Origin: Mucilaginibacter sp.
GTDB taxonomy: Bacteria; Bacteroidota; Bacteroidia; Sphingobacteriales; Sphingobacteriaceae
Direction of reading: 5' to 3'
Assembly (NCBI GenBank): GCA_028288305.1
Contig: JAQBOA010000098.1
Coordinates: 1-52,020 of the forward strand
Length of the DNA: 52,020 nt
The notes beneath the pieces were generated by a model. It was given only the letters and a program-made list of their open reading frames with translations, was not told the DNA's origin and ran no database searches. The position numbers and the translations under genes were made by a program. Below are positions 35,146 through 42,816 of this stretch, piece after piece. How positions within the stretch are numbered: the first letter of the stretch is position 1; every line of letters starts with the position of its first letter.

Positions 35146-35715
35146 TTATAAACCAAAGTTGAATGCTCCGCGAAAGGCAACCTGGCTAAAATTGTCTCCG
35201 GCTTCAATACGGCTTTCATAACCCACGCCCAAATCCAGGCTAAACCTGGAATGTCCAAATGGAATGGTGTAGCCAACGCTGGGAGAAACTATTGGCGCTA
35301 CTGTCCTGTTGGTGCTTGAATTGAGATAAAAAGATACCCCGGCGTCGCCTTCAATATATAATCTATTAAAAACGTAAAGTTTTGCACCTATTTCAACCGG
35401 AATAAAAGAAGCAATTGACCCATAAGAATAATTATATGAGCCATAAGAAGAGTAGTCAACGCCAGTTGAGTAACCATTAGCAGTGACATAATAAGTATAA
35501 CCCGTGGTTATTATAACGTTTAACCGGTTGCTGACAACCGGGTATTCAAATTTAAACGCTATCCCTCCTGCCAGAGGATAAGTATTGGAAGCCGGGGGTA
35601 ACGCTCCGCCAACGCTAAAACCGACACTGATTTTTGGCGTGGCATCATTGTTCTGCGCATAAGTGCTAAATACTGCGCCAATTAAAATTACTAATAAGAG
35701 TAAAGATTTTTTCAT
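35146..35715 (-). CDS. Outer-membrane beta-barrel protein, paralog of the gene at 16032-16634
   Basis: 189 residues. Signal peptide MKKSLLLLVILIGAVFSTYA, cut before QNN. Repeated aromatic strands with YGSYNYSYGSIASFIPVEIG and YIEGDAGVSFYLNSS closely follow the paralog. Both end in an aromatic-rich terminal strand (AFRGAFNFGL). Function unknown. The two copies are 19 kb apart and in opposite orientation, not adjacent duplicates. Confidence 0.8.
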   Translation of the reverse strand: MKKSLLLLVILIGAVFSTYAQNNDATPKISVGFSVGGALPPASNTYPLAGGIAFKFEYPVVSNRLNVIITTGYTYYVTANGYSTGVDYSSYGSYNYSYGSIASFIPVEIGAKLYVFNRLYIEGDAGVSFYLNSSTNRTVAPIVSPSVGYTIPFGHSRFSLDLGVGYESRIEAGDNFSQVAFRGAFNFGL

Positions 35716-35923
35716 TTGATAAAGTTTAAAGTGCGCGCAAAATAAAAGAAATTTATTGGCATCACAAACCGGTAACGCTAATGAGAAATCAACAACTTAA
35801 TAGAAGCCTGTTTTCAATAAAAGAATTGTGAAAAAATTAAACTGTTTTTAAATCTCCAAATAGGTCAGAAATTCGGCTCATTTTGAAAACAAAAAAAGGT
35901 GTTGAGCTTTCGCAAAAACATTG

Positions 35924-36064
35924 GCCCCCTCTAAATCTCCCCCGGAAGGGGAGACTTTAAGCTGCAAGAAAATAATTCCAACAAAAAAGGTGTTTTGCGA
36001 AAGCAAAACACCTTTAAAAATTTTAAATAAAAGTCTCCCCTACCGGGGGAGATTTAGAGGGGGC
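35924..36064. repeat. Paired-hairpin element (family B) carrying a terminator
   Basis: 141 bp. The 35-bp ends (35924-35958 and 36030-36064) are inverted repeats with 34/35 identity. They start GCCCCCTCTAAATCTCCCCC and each contains a CCCC/GGGG hairpin. The core (35959-36029) holds a 13-bp perfect terminator stem. The right end lies 3 bp from the rplI stop. A solo end is at 2406-2439. The left spacer 35716-35923 shows nothing coding. Confidence 0.85.
35986..36015. terminator. Bidirectional terminator inside the family B element
   Basis: Perfect 13-bp stem AAAGGTGTTTTGC / GCAAAACACCTTT (35986-35998 and 36003-36015) closed by a GAAA tetraloop. A and T runs lie on both sides. It would end the rpsF-rpsR-rplI transcript on the minus strand and could act in the opposite direction too. 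Confidence 0.85.
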
Positions 36065-36067
36065 TGA

Positions 36068-36511
36068 TTACTCTGCTACCACTTCAAACGGAACCTGAAC
36101 TTTTACTTCCTTGTGCAGGTTTACGTTAGCAATATATTCGCCAACAAACTTTGGTTCCTGTTCAAAAGTAATCCGGCGACGGTCAACTTCAACACCTTCT
36201 TTTTTCAATGCATCAGCAATTTGAATAGTGTTGATAGCGCCAAATATTTTACCGGTTTCACCAGCTTTAGCGCCAATGGTTAGTTTTACACCTTTCAAAC
36301 GGGCAGCTATAGCATCAGCATCCTTGCGGATCTTTTCTTGTTTAAATTGAGCTTGTTTCAGGTTTTCAGCTAAAACTTTGCGGGCAGATTCAGTCGCCTG
36401 TATGGCAAATCCCTTTGGAATAAGGTAATTACGGCCATAACCTGGTTTCACATTTACGATATCGTCTTTATCACCGAGGCTTTTTACGTCTTGTTTTAAA
36501 ATAACTTCCAT
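36068..36511 (-). CDS. rplI: 50S ribosomal protein L9
   Basis: 147 residues, standard L9 length: MEVILKQDVKSLGDKDDIVNVKPGYGRNYLIPKG at the N-terminal domain, a long connecting helix (ARKVLAENLKQAQFKQEKIR), and the C-terminal domain GKIFGAINTIQIADAL. Part of the conserved rpsF-rpsR-rplI operon. Binds 23S rRNA near L1. The element with a terminator starts 3 bp after its stop. Confidence 0.98.
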   Translation of the reverse strand: MEVILKQDVKSLGDKDDIVNVKPGYGRNYLIPKGFAIQATESARKVLAENLKQAQFKQEKIRKDADAIAARLKGVKLTIGAKAGETGKIFGAINTIQIADALKKEGVEVDRRRITFEQEPKFVGEYIANVNLHKEVKVQVPFEVVAE

Positions 36512-36527
36512 TGTTTAAACCTCCTGA

Positions 36528-36791
36528 TTATTTTAATGAATCTGTAACATAAGGTAATAACCCGATGTGGCGCGCACGCTTAACAGCCTGTGCCACTTTA
36601 CGCTGAAACTTTAACGAAGTACCGGTTAAACGGCGTGGCAATACTTTACCCTGGTCGTTAATAAACTTCAATAAAAAGTTAGCGTCTTTATAATCGATGT
36701 ACTTAATACCGTTCTTTTTAAAACGGCAGTATTTTTTACGTGTATCCTCCACTTTGGGGGCGGTAACGTATTTAATTTGTTCGTTTGCCAT
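36528..36791 (-). CDS. rpsR: 30S ribosomal protein S18
   Basis: 87 residues, KYCRFKKNGIKYIDYKDANFLLKFINDQGKVLPRRLTGTS pattern with the usual basic tail. Binds 16S rRNA with S6 on the small-subunit platform. Its start codon overlaps the rpsF stop by one base (TAATG), so translation is coupled and stoichiometry with S6 kept. Confidence 0.98.
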   Translation of the reverse strand: MANEQIKYVTAPKVEDTRKKYCRFKKNGIKYIDYKDANFLLKFINDQGKVLPRRLTGTSLKFQRKVAQAVKRARHIGLLPYVTDSLK

Positions 36792-37159
36792 TAGCGTGCA
36801 GCCTCCTCTTTAATAACTGGTTTCTTTTGGTTAAATGCGCCGCTGCGTTTTTTCTCATTATAAGCGATGGCATGTTTATCCAACGAGATAGTGAGGAAAC
36901 GCAAAACACGCTCATCGCGCCTTAATTCGATCTCCAGTTTGTTAATTAATTCACCCGGAGCCCTGAATTCAGTTAAGTGATAGTACCCTGTAGTCTTCTT
37001 TTGAATAGGGTACGCAAGTTTTCTCAAACCCCAATTATCCTCCTGGACAATTTCGGCTCCGTTATCAGTTAAGATTTTGCTGTATTTGGCAATAGCCTCT
37101 TTAGCAGTATCTACTGATAACAACGGGGTTAGAACGATCACGATTTCGTACTGTTGCAT
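36791..37159 (-). CDS. rpsF: 30S ribosomal protein S6
   Basis: 122 residues from the ATG at 37159 (MQQYEIVIVLTPLLSVDTAK). The longer upstream reading is not part of the family. The body contains NWGLRKLAYPIQKKTTGYYHL and RDERVLRFLTI; the C-terminal tail is basic and extended. First gene of the operon with rpsR and rplI. A -7 box TATCTTTG and a small leader hairpin precede it. Confidence 0.97.
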   Translation of the reverse strand: MQQYEIVIVLTPLLSVDTAKEAIAKYSKILTDNGAEIVQEDNWGLRKLAYPIQKKTTGYYHLTEFRAPGELINKLEIELRRDERVLRFLTISLDKHAIAYNEKKRSGAFNQKKPVIKEEAAR

Positions 37160-37185
37160 TGTTATACTTTGATTTTTAATGTTTT

Positions 37186-37212
37186 GCCCGCTATTACGGG
37201 GCTGCAAAGATA
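37186..37212 (-). promoter_or_regulatory. rpsF promoter and leader hairpin
   Basis: TATCTTTG (minus strand, 37205-37212) is a perfect -7 box. Just downstream, 37186-37202 reads GCCCCGTAATAGCGGGC on the minus strand and can form a GCCC/GGGC or CCCG/CGGG hairpin at the start of the leader. S6:S18 protein complexes bind CCG-containing leader hairpins in other bacteria; a role here is inference. Confidence 0.5.
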
Positions 37213-37240
37213 GAAATTTTTGTGAAAAAGTGTATACTTT

Positions 37241-37376
37241 TTTGTGAAAAATTGTGCAGTTGGGTGTGTTGCGTTTGTTCTTTTGTGAAAAATTGTGTAG
37301 CAGTATGTCGTTGTGCTTGTTCTTTTGTGTATAGTTTGCGTGTTATGTAGCTGCGTTTATTGCTTGTTTATAAGGT
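37241..37376. repeat. Degenerate ~41-bp tandem repeat
   Basis: TTTGTGAAAAATTGTG recurs at 37241 and 37282, and TTTGTGTATAGTTTGCG at 37324, a period of about 41-42 bp. The intervening parts are G/T-rich and diverged (TTGCGTTTGTTC, TTGTGCTTGTTC, TTATTGCTTGTTT). No protein-coding support. Confidence 0.55.
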
Positions 37377-37378
37377 TT

Positions 37379-37456
37379 TGGGCACCCGGGCGGGCTATAC
37401 GCTCATACTGCACAGGCCTTAGCCACAAGGCCGGTATCCGCTTCTATCCCTGGTGC
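37379..37456. other. GC-rich insert-like segment
   Basis: A GC-rich stretch (GGGCACCCGGGCGGGCTA at the start, CCCTGGTGC at the end) in an otherwise AT-rich spacer. It contains a GGCCTT / AAGGCC hairpin, and its ends carry a short GCACC/GGTGC inversion. It reads through in one frame but has no gene features. Probably an interspersed repeat; copy number cannot be judged from this window. Confidence 0.45.
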
Positions 37457-37590
37457 AAAAAAAAAGAGTATGTTTCATATGAAAGTGGCCCATTTTTATC
37501 TGAAACAATCACGGCGAAAACGAGAAGTGCTGAAGATATTTATTTATAAATTAGCAAACCATTGATAACTTCAACCTTAATTAAAAACAC

Positions 37591-38259
37591 ATGAATTTTT
37601 TAAAAAGATTGTTTGGTAAACAAAGCAAAGAAGAAATAATACAAGTGGAAAAATTCACACGAGAACAGTACGCCAAGGATTATGAACTGAAAGAACAAGG
37701 ACTTGAAAATGTTTTAGGGGAAATCTATAAAGCTGTTGGACATGCAATAATACCCTTCGATGTAGGCGGCGCAGTGGATATGTATTATTTCCCTAAACAC
37801 GTAAAAGGCACTGGCTTTGCAACAATGGAATTATTAGAACCTAACGGAAATGGGCCTAAGCCAAACCGAATTGGGACTTATGAGTTGGTGGCTTTTACAA
37901 AAGAGCCATATAACGAAAGTGACGAAACTAAGACACCTTTTAATTTAATAGAAAGGCGTATTTGTGGCATTTTTACAGCTATAGGGAATTATTCATTTGA
38001 GGCTGTTTTAAATCCTAATGAAACCTGCGAGGTTCCTAGGGACGACGGAGAAAACCGTTGTCTGGTTTTTGATAATTATAAACCAGATAACAAAGAATTT
38101 AAAATTGGTGACCGAACTCACCATCTATTGTTGTGTATGGAAATATTTAGAAGCGAAATGGAGTTTTCAAGAAAAAACGGAAGCGATCAATTATTTGAAT
38201 TATTAAAAAATCAAGGCTACTATCCTTATAGTGACCTTGATAGAGAACCAGTTGCTTAA
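37591..38259 (+). CDS. Suppressor of fused (SUFU) domain protein
   Basis: 222 residues. The SUFU domain spans most of the chain: AVGHAIIPFDVGGAVDMYYF, GTGFATMELLEPNGNGPKPNRIGTYELVAFTK, then FNLIERRICGIFTAIGNYSF. The ending YYPYSDLDREPV is the bacterial version's typical C-terminus. Bacterial SUFU proteins are common immunity proteins in polymorphic toxin loci. No toxin is next to it here, so it is an orphan or has another role. ATG at 37591. Probably a single-gene unit. Confidence 0.88.
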   Translation: MNFLKRLFGKQSKEEIIQVEKFTREQYAKDYELKEQGLENVLGEIYKAVGHAIIPFDVGGAVDMYYFPKHVKGTGFATMELLEPNGNGPKPNRIGTYELVAFTKEPYNESDETKTPFNLIERRICGIFTAIGNYSFEAVLNPNETCEVPRDDGENRCLVFDNYKPDNKEFKIGDRTHHLLLCMEIFRSEMEFSRKNGSDQLFELLKNQGYYPYSDLDREPVA

Positions 38260-38321
38260 AACAAATGTTTAATTGATAAACAATACCTAATTTCGCCTCA
38301 TCTAACTATAAAAACAAAATA

Positions 38322-39203
38322 ATGAACATCCCAAAAACAATCACCATAGCCGCCAAAAGCAAGCGCCCCCTAACCATTAACCGCTTAGGTTACGGCACCA
38401 TGCGCCTTACCGGCGAAGGTATATACGGCGAACCGCCAAACAGACCCGAAGCTTTACAAATATTAAAACAAGCCGTTAAAAGCGGTATCAATTTTTTAGA
38501 TACTGCTGATTATTATGGTGAAGATGTAACCAACCGCCTTATTGCTGAAGCTTTATATCCGTATCCTGCTGATCTGGTGATTTGTACCAAAGTTGGCGGG
38601 GCACGAAAGCCAGATAAAAGCTGGATACCTTTTAACCGCCCGGAAAATTTACGCAGCAGCATCGACAATAACTTGCGTACCTTAAAACTGGAGCAGATAT
38701 CACTGGTGCACTTCAGAGCTATTGCCGGCAATGGTGCACCTTTTAAGGAATCGATGGATGCGATGTTTGAAATGCAGAAGGAAGGTAAAATACTGCATGT
38801 AGGTGTCAGCAACGTAACCCGGGATGAACTGGAGACAGCTATGAAGATTGGTAAAATAGCCACTGTTGAAAATATGTATGGTCATGCTCAGCGCACTACG
38901 CATAAAGCGGGGCATATGGAGAGTAATGGGGGTGAAGAAGTGCTGGATATTTGTGAACAAAATGGCATACCCCTCGTCCCTTATTTTTCATTGTTTTTAT
39001 CCATGCCAAAGCAGGACCATCGTATAGCCGAAATTGCAAAGAAATATAGCATCAGCGAAGTACAAGCAAATATTGCCTGGCTGCTGCACCGCTCACCCTG
39101 GATATTGCCGATACCGGGAACCTCTTTGTTAAAACATTTTGAAGAAAATTTAAAAGCAGCCGATATAAAGCTTACTAAAGAAGATATGGATTTCCTGGAA
39201 TAG
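38322..39203 (+). CDS. Aldo/keto reductase
   Basis: 293 residues, a (beta/alpha)8 NADPH enzyme. The tetrad is D60, Y65, K90 and H130 (NFLDTADYYGED, CTKVGG, LVHFRAI). The cofactor end IPIPGTS-like region is LPIPGTSLLKHFEENLKA. It reduces aldehydes and ketones in the cytoplasm. Start ATG at 38322 after a TAATTTCG box; possibly co-transcribed with the acidic protein 19 bp downstream. Confidence 0.94.
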   Translation: MNIPKTITIAAKSKRPLTINRLGYGTMRLTGEGIYGEPPNRPEALQILKQAVKSGINFLDTADYYGEDVTNRLIAEALYPYPADLVICTKVGGARKPDKSWIPFNRPENLRSSIDNNLRTLKLEQISLVHFRAIAGNGAPFKESMDAMFEMQKEGKILHVGVSNVTRDELETAMKIGKIATVENMYGHAQRTTHKAGHMESNGGEEVLDICEQNGIPLVPYFSLFLSMPKQDHRIAEIAKKYSISEVQANIAWLLHRSPWILPIPGTSLLKHFEENLKAADIKLTKEDMDFLE

Positions 39204-39222
39204 TTTATTTAACTTTAAAGCG

Positions 39223-39462
39223 ATGATGATGTTTGTGAAAGAAAATGAAAATAGCTTATTAAGCGAAGAAACTCTTAATACAATTACCTTATTATCTCAT
39301 GGTAACGGTGATGATGAGATTGAAGGGGATTGGGATGATGAAGACGATGAAGATTTTGATGATCGAGCCGAAGACGAAAATGACCTTCACGAAATACAGA
39401 TTGATAATGATATTTTTGATCCGGATGACGATGATCACCTCCCCGATGATGACCTTGAATAA
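39223..39462 (+). CDS. Small highly acidic protein
   Basis: 79 residues. The second half is almost entirely Asp and Glu (EGDWDDEDDEDFDDRAEDEN, then DPDDDDHLPDDDLE), net charge about -30. No family. It might bind cations or basic partners. 19 bp behind the reductase stop. A perfect 16-bp palindrome follows and probably ends the transcript. Confidence 0.6.
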   Translation: MMMFVKENENSLLSEETLNTITLLSHGNGDDEIEGDWDDEDDEDFDDRAEDENDLHEIQIDNDIFDPDDDDHLPDDDLE

Positions 39463-39476
39463 AATTAGGAGTGAAA

Positions 39477-39509
39477 AGATTTACGAAGTTTTTAAAACTT
39501 CGTAAATCT
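39477..39509. terminator. 16-bp perfect palindrome between convergent genes
   Basis: AGATTTACGAAGTTTT (39477-39492) and AAAACTTCGTAAATCT (39494-39509), one-base centre. Lies between the acidic protein gene and the convergent Uma2 gene, so it can serve both strands. The core CGAAGTTT/AAACTTCG is shared with the repeats near 19.8 and 20.6 kb. Confidence 0.6.
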
Positions 39510-39521
39510 GATGGTTCTATA

Positions 39522-40112
39522 TTAGTTATTATTCTTATCAGCAAATAGTTCATCCAGATTTAAAATAAAGCCCGGAAGGATGGGACTGGTGACTTCATCA
39601 CCGATAGTCAACAATTTTGATGCTTTGAAATGGTTATCTTCCAGGATATATTTAAAAAAAGTTTTTTCAAGAGGTTGAATAATCCAGTATTCAAGCACAC
39701 CAGCTTCTTCATAAACTTCATATTTGTTTTGCAGTTCCTTTTTGTTATTGCCTGGAGATAAAATTTCAACAACTATATCAGGTGCACCCAGGCAACCTTT
39801 ATCGTCCACTTTTTTCGCGTCACATATAATGCATACATCAGGCTGTATTACAGTAAGAATTTCTTTATCATTAATGGACCGACGCGGCAAACGCACATCA
39901 AAAGGTGCTGTAAACACCTCACAGGATTTTCCTTCAAGATAATTGCCAACCCATCGGGCTAACCTAAGTGATAAACGTTGATGAAGCGATCCCGGGGCTG
40001 GACTCATTTTAAATATCTTACCTTTTATCAACTCCAGTCTTTCATCAAATGTCCATTTAAGGTAATCGGCATAACTGTAAGTTTTGTTTACATCCAGATC
40101 GGAAAGCTCCAT
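39522..40112 (-). CDS. Uma2 family (DUF820) predicted endonuclease
   Basis: 196 residues. PD-(D/E)XK-type fold: RLELIKGKIFKMSPAPGSLH at the start, then VIQPDVCIICDAKK and APDIVVEILSPGNNKKELQNKYEVYEEAGVLEYWII, with the D...ExK-type residues (D in PDV/PDI, E in VEIL, K in the following helix). Function unclear: a restriction-like nuclease fold widely amplified in cyanobacteria and some Bacteroidota. Single-copy here. Confidence 0.88.
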   Translation of the reverse strand: MELSDLDVNKTYSYADYLKWTFDERLELIKGKIFKMSPAPGSLHQRLSLRLARWVGNYLEGKSCEVFTAPFDVRLPRRSINDKEILTVIQPDVCIICDAKKVDDKGCLGAPDIVVEILSPGNNKKELQNKYEVYEEAGVLEYWIIQPLEKTFFKYILEDNHFKASKLLTIGDEVTSPILPGFILNLDELFADKNNN

Positions 40113-40226
40113 AATAAAAGTTTCTTTTACACAAATTTAACTAAATTAAGCCAAACTGCCATATTCTTAAAACCTAATTATGAACACTGCTTTTAACATA
40201 GCTATATTGTTATTACCTTAGTAGCT

Positions 40227-42041
40227 GTGGATAATTTTATAGTTTCGGCTCGCAAATACCGCCCGGCTACTTTTGAAAGCGTTGTAGGACAGCAGCATAT
40301 AACCAACACGCTAAAAAACGCCATAAAAAATAATCAGCTGGCGCAGGCATTTTTATTCTGCGGGCCGCGTGGCGTGGGTAAAACTACTTGCGCGCGTATC
40401 CTTGCCAAAACCATTAATTGTGAAAACTTACAGCCTAATGGCGAGGCTTGCGGCGTTTGTGCTTCTTGCCAGTCTTTTCAAAACGGCAATTCTTTTAACG
40501 TACACGAACTGGATGCGGCGTCAAACAATTCAGTTGACGATATCCGCAGCCTTATTGAACAAGTACGCATACCACCCCAGGGCGTACGGTATAAGATTTA
40601 TATTATTGATGAGGTGCACATGCTATCGCAGGCAGCTTTTAACGCGTTTTTAAAAACGCTGGAAGAGCCGCCTCATTATGCCATTTTTATATTGGCCACA
40701 ACCGAAAAGCATAAAATACTGCCTACCATACTTTCTCGCTGCCAGATATTTGATTTTAACCGGATAAGGGTGGAGGACATGGCTACGCACCTGGCATCCA
40801 TAGCAAAAAAAGAAAATATCAGTTATGAACCAGACGGATTGCATATCATCGCACAAAAAGCTGATGGCGGTTTAAGGGATGCTTTATCCATGTTTGATCA
40901 GATTGTTAGCTTTTCGGGTGGCAACGTTACTTACCGCTCTGTAATTGATAACCTGAACATACTGGATTATGATTACTATTTTAATATTACCGATAGTTTA
41001 TTAAGTGAGAACAATTCGCAAACCTTACTGCTTTTTGATGAAATATTGGGAAGGGGTTTTGACGGCTCACATTTTATATCCGGACTGTCTGAACATTTCC
41101 GTAACCTGCTGGTAAGTAAAGATCAGGCAACATTAAAGCTGCTCGAGGTAAGCGAAGGCATAAAAGCAAAATACTTACAGCAATCACAGGCTTCAACGGT
41201 CTCTTTTTTGCTTTCCGCCCTTAATATTGCCAACCAGTGCGATTTGAGCTATAAGCTCAGTAAAAACCAGCGTTTACAAGTTGAGCTGGCTTTGCTCAAA
41301 ATGTGTAATTTGTTATCAATCTTTAACCTCGCTACTTCACCGCTAACAACAGCTAACTCTCAGCCTGCCGGCGGGGAATTAAAAAAAAAACCTGATTCCA
41401 CAGAGGTAGTTATTAAGCAGGAAAGTAAATTAAACAATGAATTATCTATTGCAAGTGATCCACCGACTGCTTATCAAACTGCCAAGAATCAGGTTATTGA
41501 TAAACAACCTGTAAATGATACAAAAAAAGACGAACCTGCCGAAAAACCAAAAGTATTTATACCCAATTCGCATGCTTCGGTAACATCAGTTAAAATACCC
41601 TCATTAAAAGACATGGGCAAAACTGCCCAGGAGGTTTTGGAAGAGGAAGATCCATATATAAAGGGCACTGCTAAAGAAGATTTTACACCCGAACAGTTTT
41701 CAAAATGCTGGAGTGATTTTGCTGCCCAGCTTAAAGCTGAAGGCAAAAAGAATTTACTCACTATCTTCATTTCCAATCCACCTAAATTGGTTAGCCCGAA
41801 TAGTTACGAAATTATTGTTGAGAATAAGGTGCAGGAAAACCTTTTCAGGGATGAGCGACCCAACCTGCTTAATTGCTTGCGTACCAGTTTAAAAAATTTC
41901 GATATTGAAGTAAGTGTACGCATTGATGAAAAGGCCGTTGTAAAACGCCCATATACCGCAATCGAGAAATTCCAGCACATGGCAGCCAAAAACCCCGCCT
42001 TAATTGATTTGAAAAATAAGTTTAATTTGGATTTTGATTAG
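40227..42041 (+). CDS. dnaX: DNA polymerase III subunits gamma/tau
   Basis: 604 residues from a GTG at 40227. Clamp loader AAA+ core: Walker A GPRGVGKT at residues 46-53, zinc cysteines C65, C75, C78 and C81, Walker B IIDEVH at 126-131, sensor 1 LATTEKHKI. The core and domain III end near residue 365. A low-complexity Lys/Glu/Ser linker and a C-terminal tau-type domain (FSKCWSDFAAQLKAEGKKNL onward) follow. A run of ten A (41381-41390) sits at the linker start, codons 386-388. Confidence 0.95.
   Translation: MDNFIVSARKYRPATFESVVGQQHITNTLKNAIKNNQLAQAFLFCGPRGVGKTTCARILAKTINCENLQPNGEACGVCASCQSFQNGNSFNVHELDAASNNSVDDIRSLIEQVRIPPQGVRYKIYIIDEVHMLSQAAFNAFLKTLEEPPHYAIFILATTEKHKILPTILSRCQIFDFNRIRVEDMATHLASIAKKENISYEPDGLHIIAQKADGGLRDALSMFDQIVSFSGGNVTYRSVIDNLNILDYDYYFNITDSLLSENNSQTLLLFDEILGRGFDGSHFISGLSEHFRNLLVSKDQATLKLLEVSEGIKAKYLQQSQASTVSFLLSALNIANQCDLSYKLSKNQRLQVELALLKMCNLLSIFNLATSPLTTANSQPAGGELKKKPDSTEVVIKQESKLNNELSIASDPPTAYQTAKNQVIDKQPVNDTKKDEPAEKPKVFIPNSHASVTSVKIPSLKDMGKTAQEVLEEEDPYIKGTAKEDFTPEQFSKCWSDFAAQLKAEGKKNLLTIFISNPPKLVSPNSYEIIVENKVQENLFRDERPNLLNCLRTSLKNFDIEVSVRIDEKAVVKRPYTAIEKFQHMAAKNPALIDLKNKFNLDFD
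41381..41390 (+). promoter_or_regulatory. A10 slippery run in dnaX
   Basis: GGGGAATT then ten A then CCTGATTCC. In frame it reads L-K-K-K-P-D-S. A -1 shift reads ACC then TGA at once, and a +1 shift stops at TAG five codons later. Either slip would end the protein near residue 388-394, just past the clamp-loader core. Confidence 0.6.
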
Positions 42042-42064
42042 TGAAAATCAAGATTTCCAGGGTT

Positions 42065-42618
42065 GTGCGATTCCCTCCTTGGGGAGGGTAGGGAGGGTTT
42101 AGTCCACTATCCTAAACATGCTTTTAATGAACGTTTCAATCCAACCAACCGAAGTCGAAACCTTTGGATAACCGAATAGTTTTATCCGATTTTACAATTT
42201 CAATAATTTTACCCTCAATAGCCCTGATAACATTTTGCATGTCATACTTTATTTCTGCCTCAGAAAAACGTATAAACTTTACACCTAAGCTTTCTAATTT
42301 ACTTTGTCTGATTTTTCATCTTTTAAAAAGGCTTCTTCATAATTGTGCGACATCCCATCAATCTCAATCGCTAACATTAAATCCTTGCAATAAAAATCGA
42401 CTATGTAATTATCAATACATCGCTGCCTGTCGAAATCAAAGCCCCAAAACATATCTTCCTTCAATTCATTCCATAATAATACTTCACCAAATGTAATGTC
42501 CTTTCGGAGCTTTCGGGCTAAGGCTTTTAAGTTTTTATTATATTGGATTATTTTTGACATTGCATTATATATCGCTTGGAGAAACCCCTCCCTACCCTCC
42601 CAGGGGAGGGAATCGCAC
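42065..42618. mobile_element. DUF559-nuclease element, copy 1 (family A inverted ends)
   Basis: 554 bp. Left end 42065-42100 starts GTGCGATTCCCTCC and goes on to GGAGGGTAGGGAGGGTTT. The right end 42582-42618 is its inverse (AAACCCCTCCCTACCCTCC, ending AATCGCAC), with three substitutions and one indel. Each end contains a CCCTCC/GGAGGG hairpin. Between them lies a frameshifted DUF559 gene. Inserted 24 bp after the dnaX stop. No convincing target-site duplication was found. Confidence 0.7.
42136..42560 (-). pseudogene. DUF559 nuclease gene, frameshifted copy 1
   Basis: From the ATG at 42560: MSKIIQYNKNLKALARKLRK ... NYIVDFYCKDLMLAIEIDG. The D..(x)..ExD residues of the PD-(D/E)XK/Vsr-like fold are present. 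After FLKDEK the frame shifts (two extra bases near 42300 compared with copy 2). It continues as RQSKLESLGVKFIRFSEAEIKYD and ends FDFGWLD before TGA at 42136. Intact relatives are about 120-140 residues. Confidence 0.8.
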
Positions 42619-42667
42619 TTGCCCTTGCTTTTTTATGGGTTTCAAATTTAAAAAATTGAATCAATTA

Positions 42668-42692
42668 ACCATGGTCTATGGATCATAGACTT
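42668..42692. repeat. CCATGGTCTATGGATCATAGAC repeat
   Basis: Another unit of the CCATGGTC/CTATGGAC family, preceded by AATCAATTAA. A matching AATTAACCATGGTCTA occurs after the second nuclease element (44711-44727), so the similarity of the two copies extends about 70 bp beyond the right end. The rest of 42619-42816 has no gene. Confidence 0.6.
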
Positions 42693-42816
42693 TCTTCCAA
42701 TTAAATAAACTGAACTAAATATTACACATTTAATATATCAAATGATAAATTTCACGTTAACTACAGATTGCGCTAATAGCTTTGCTACCGAAGTGTAGGG
42801 TTGCATTCATTACATT

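Noticed and set aside
37313..37549. Open frame reading WAPGRAIRSYCTGLSHKAGI
   Set aside because: It runs through the degenerate tandem repeat and the GC-rich island; composition is Cys- and Arg-rich and unlike a protein. I treated it as repeat DNA.
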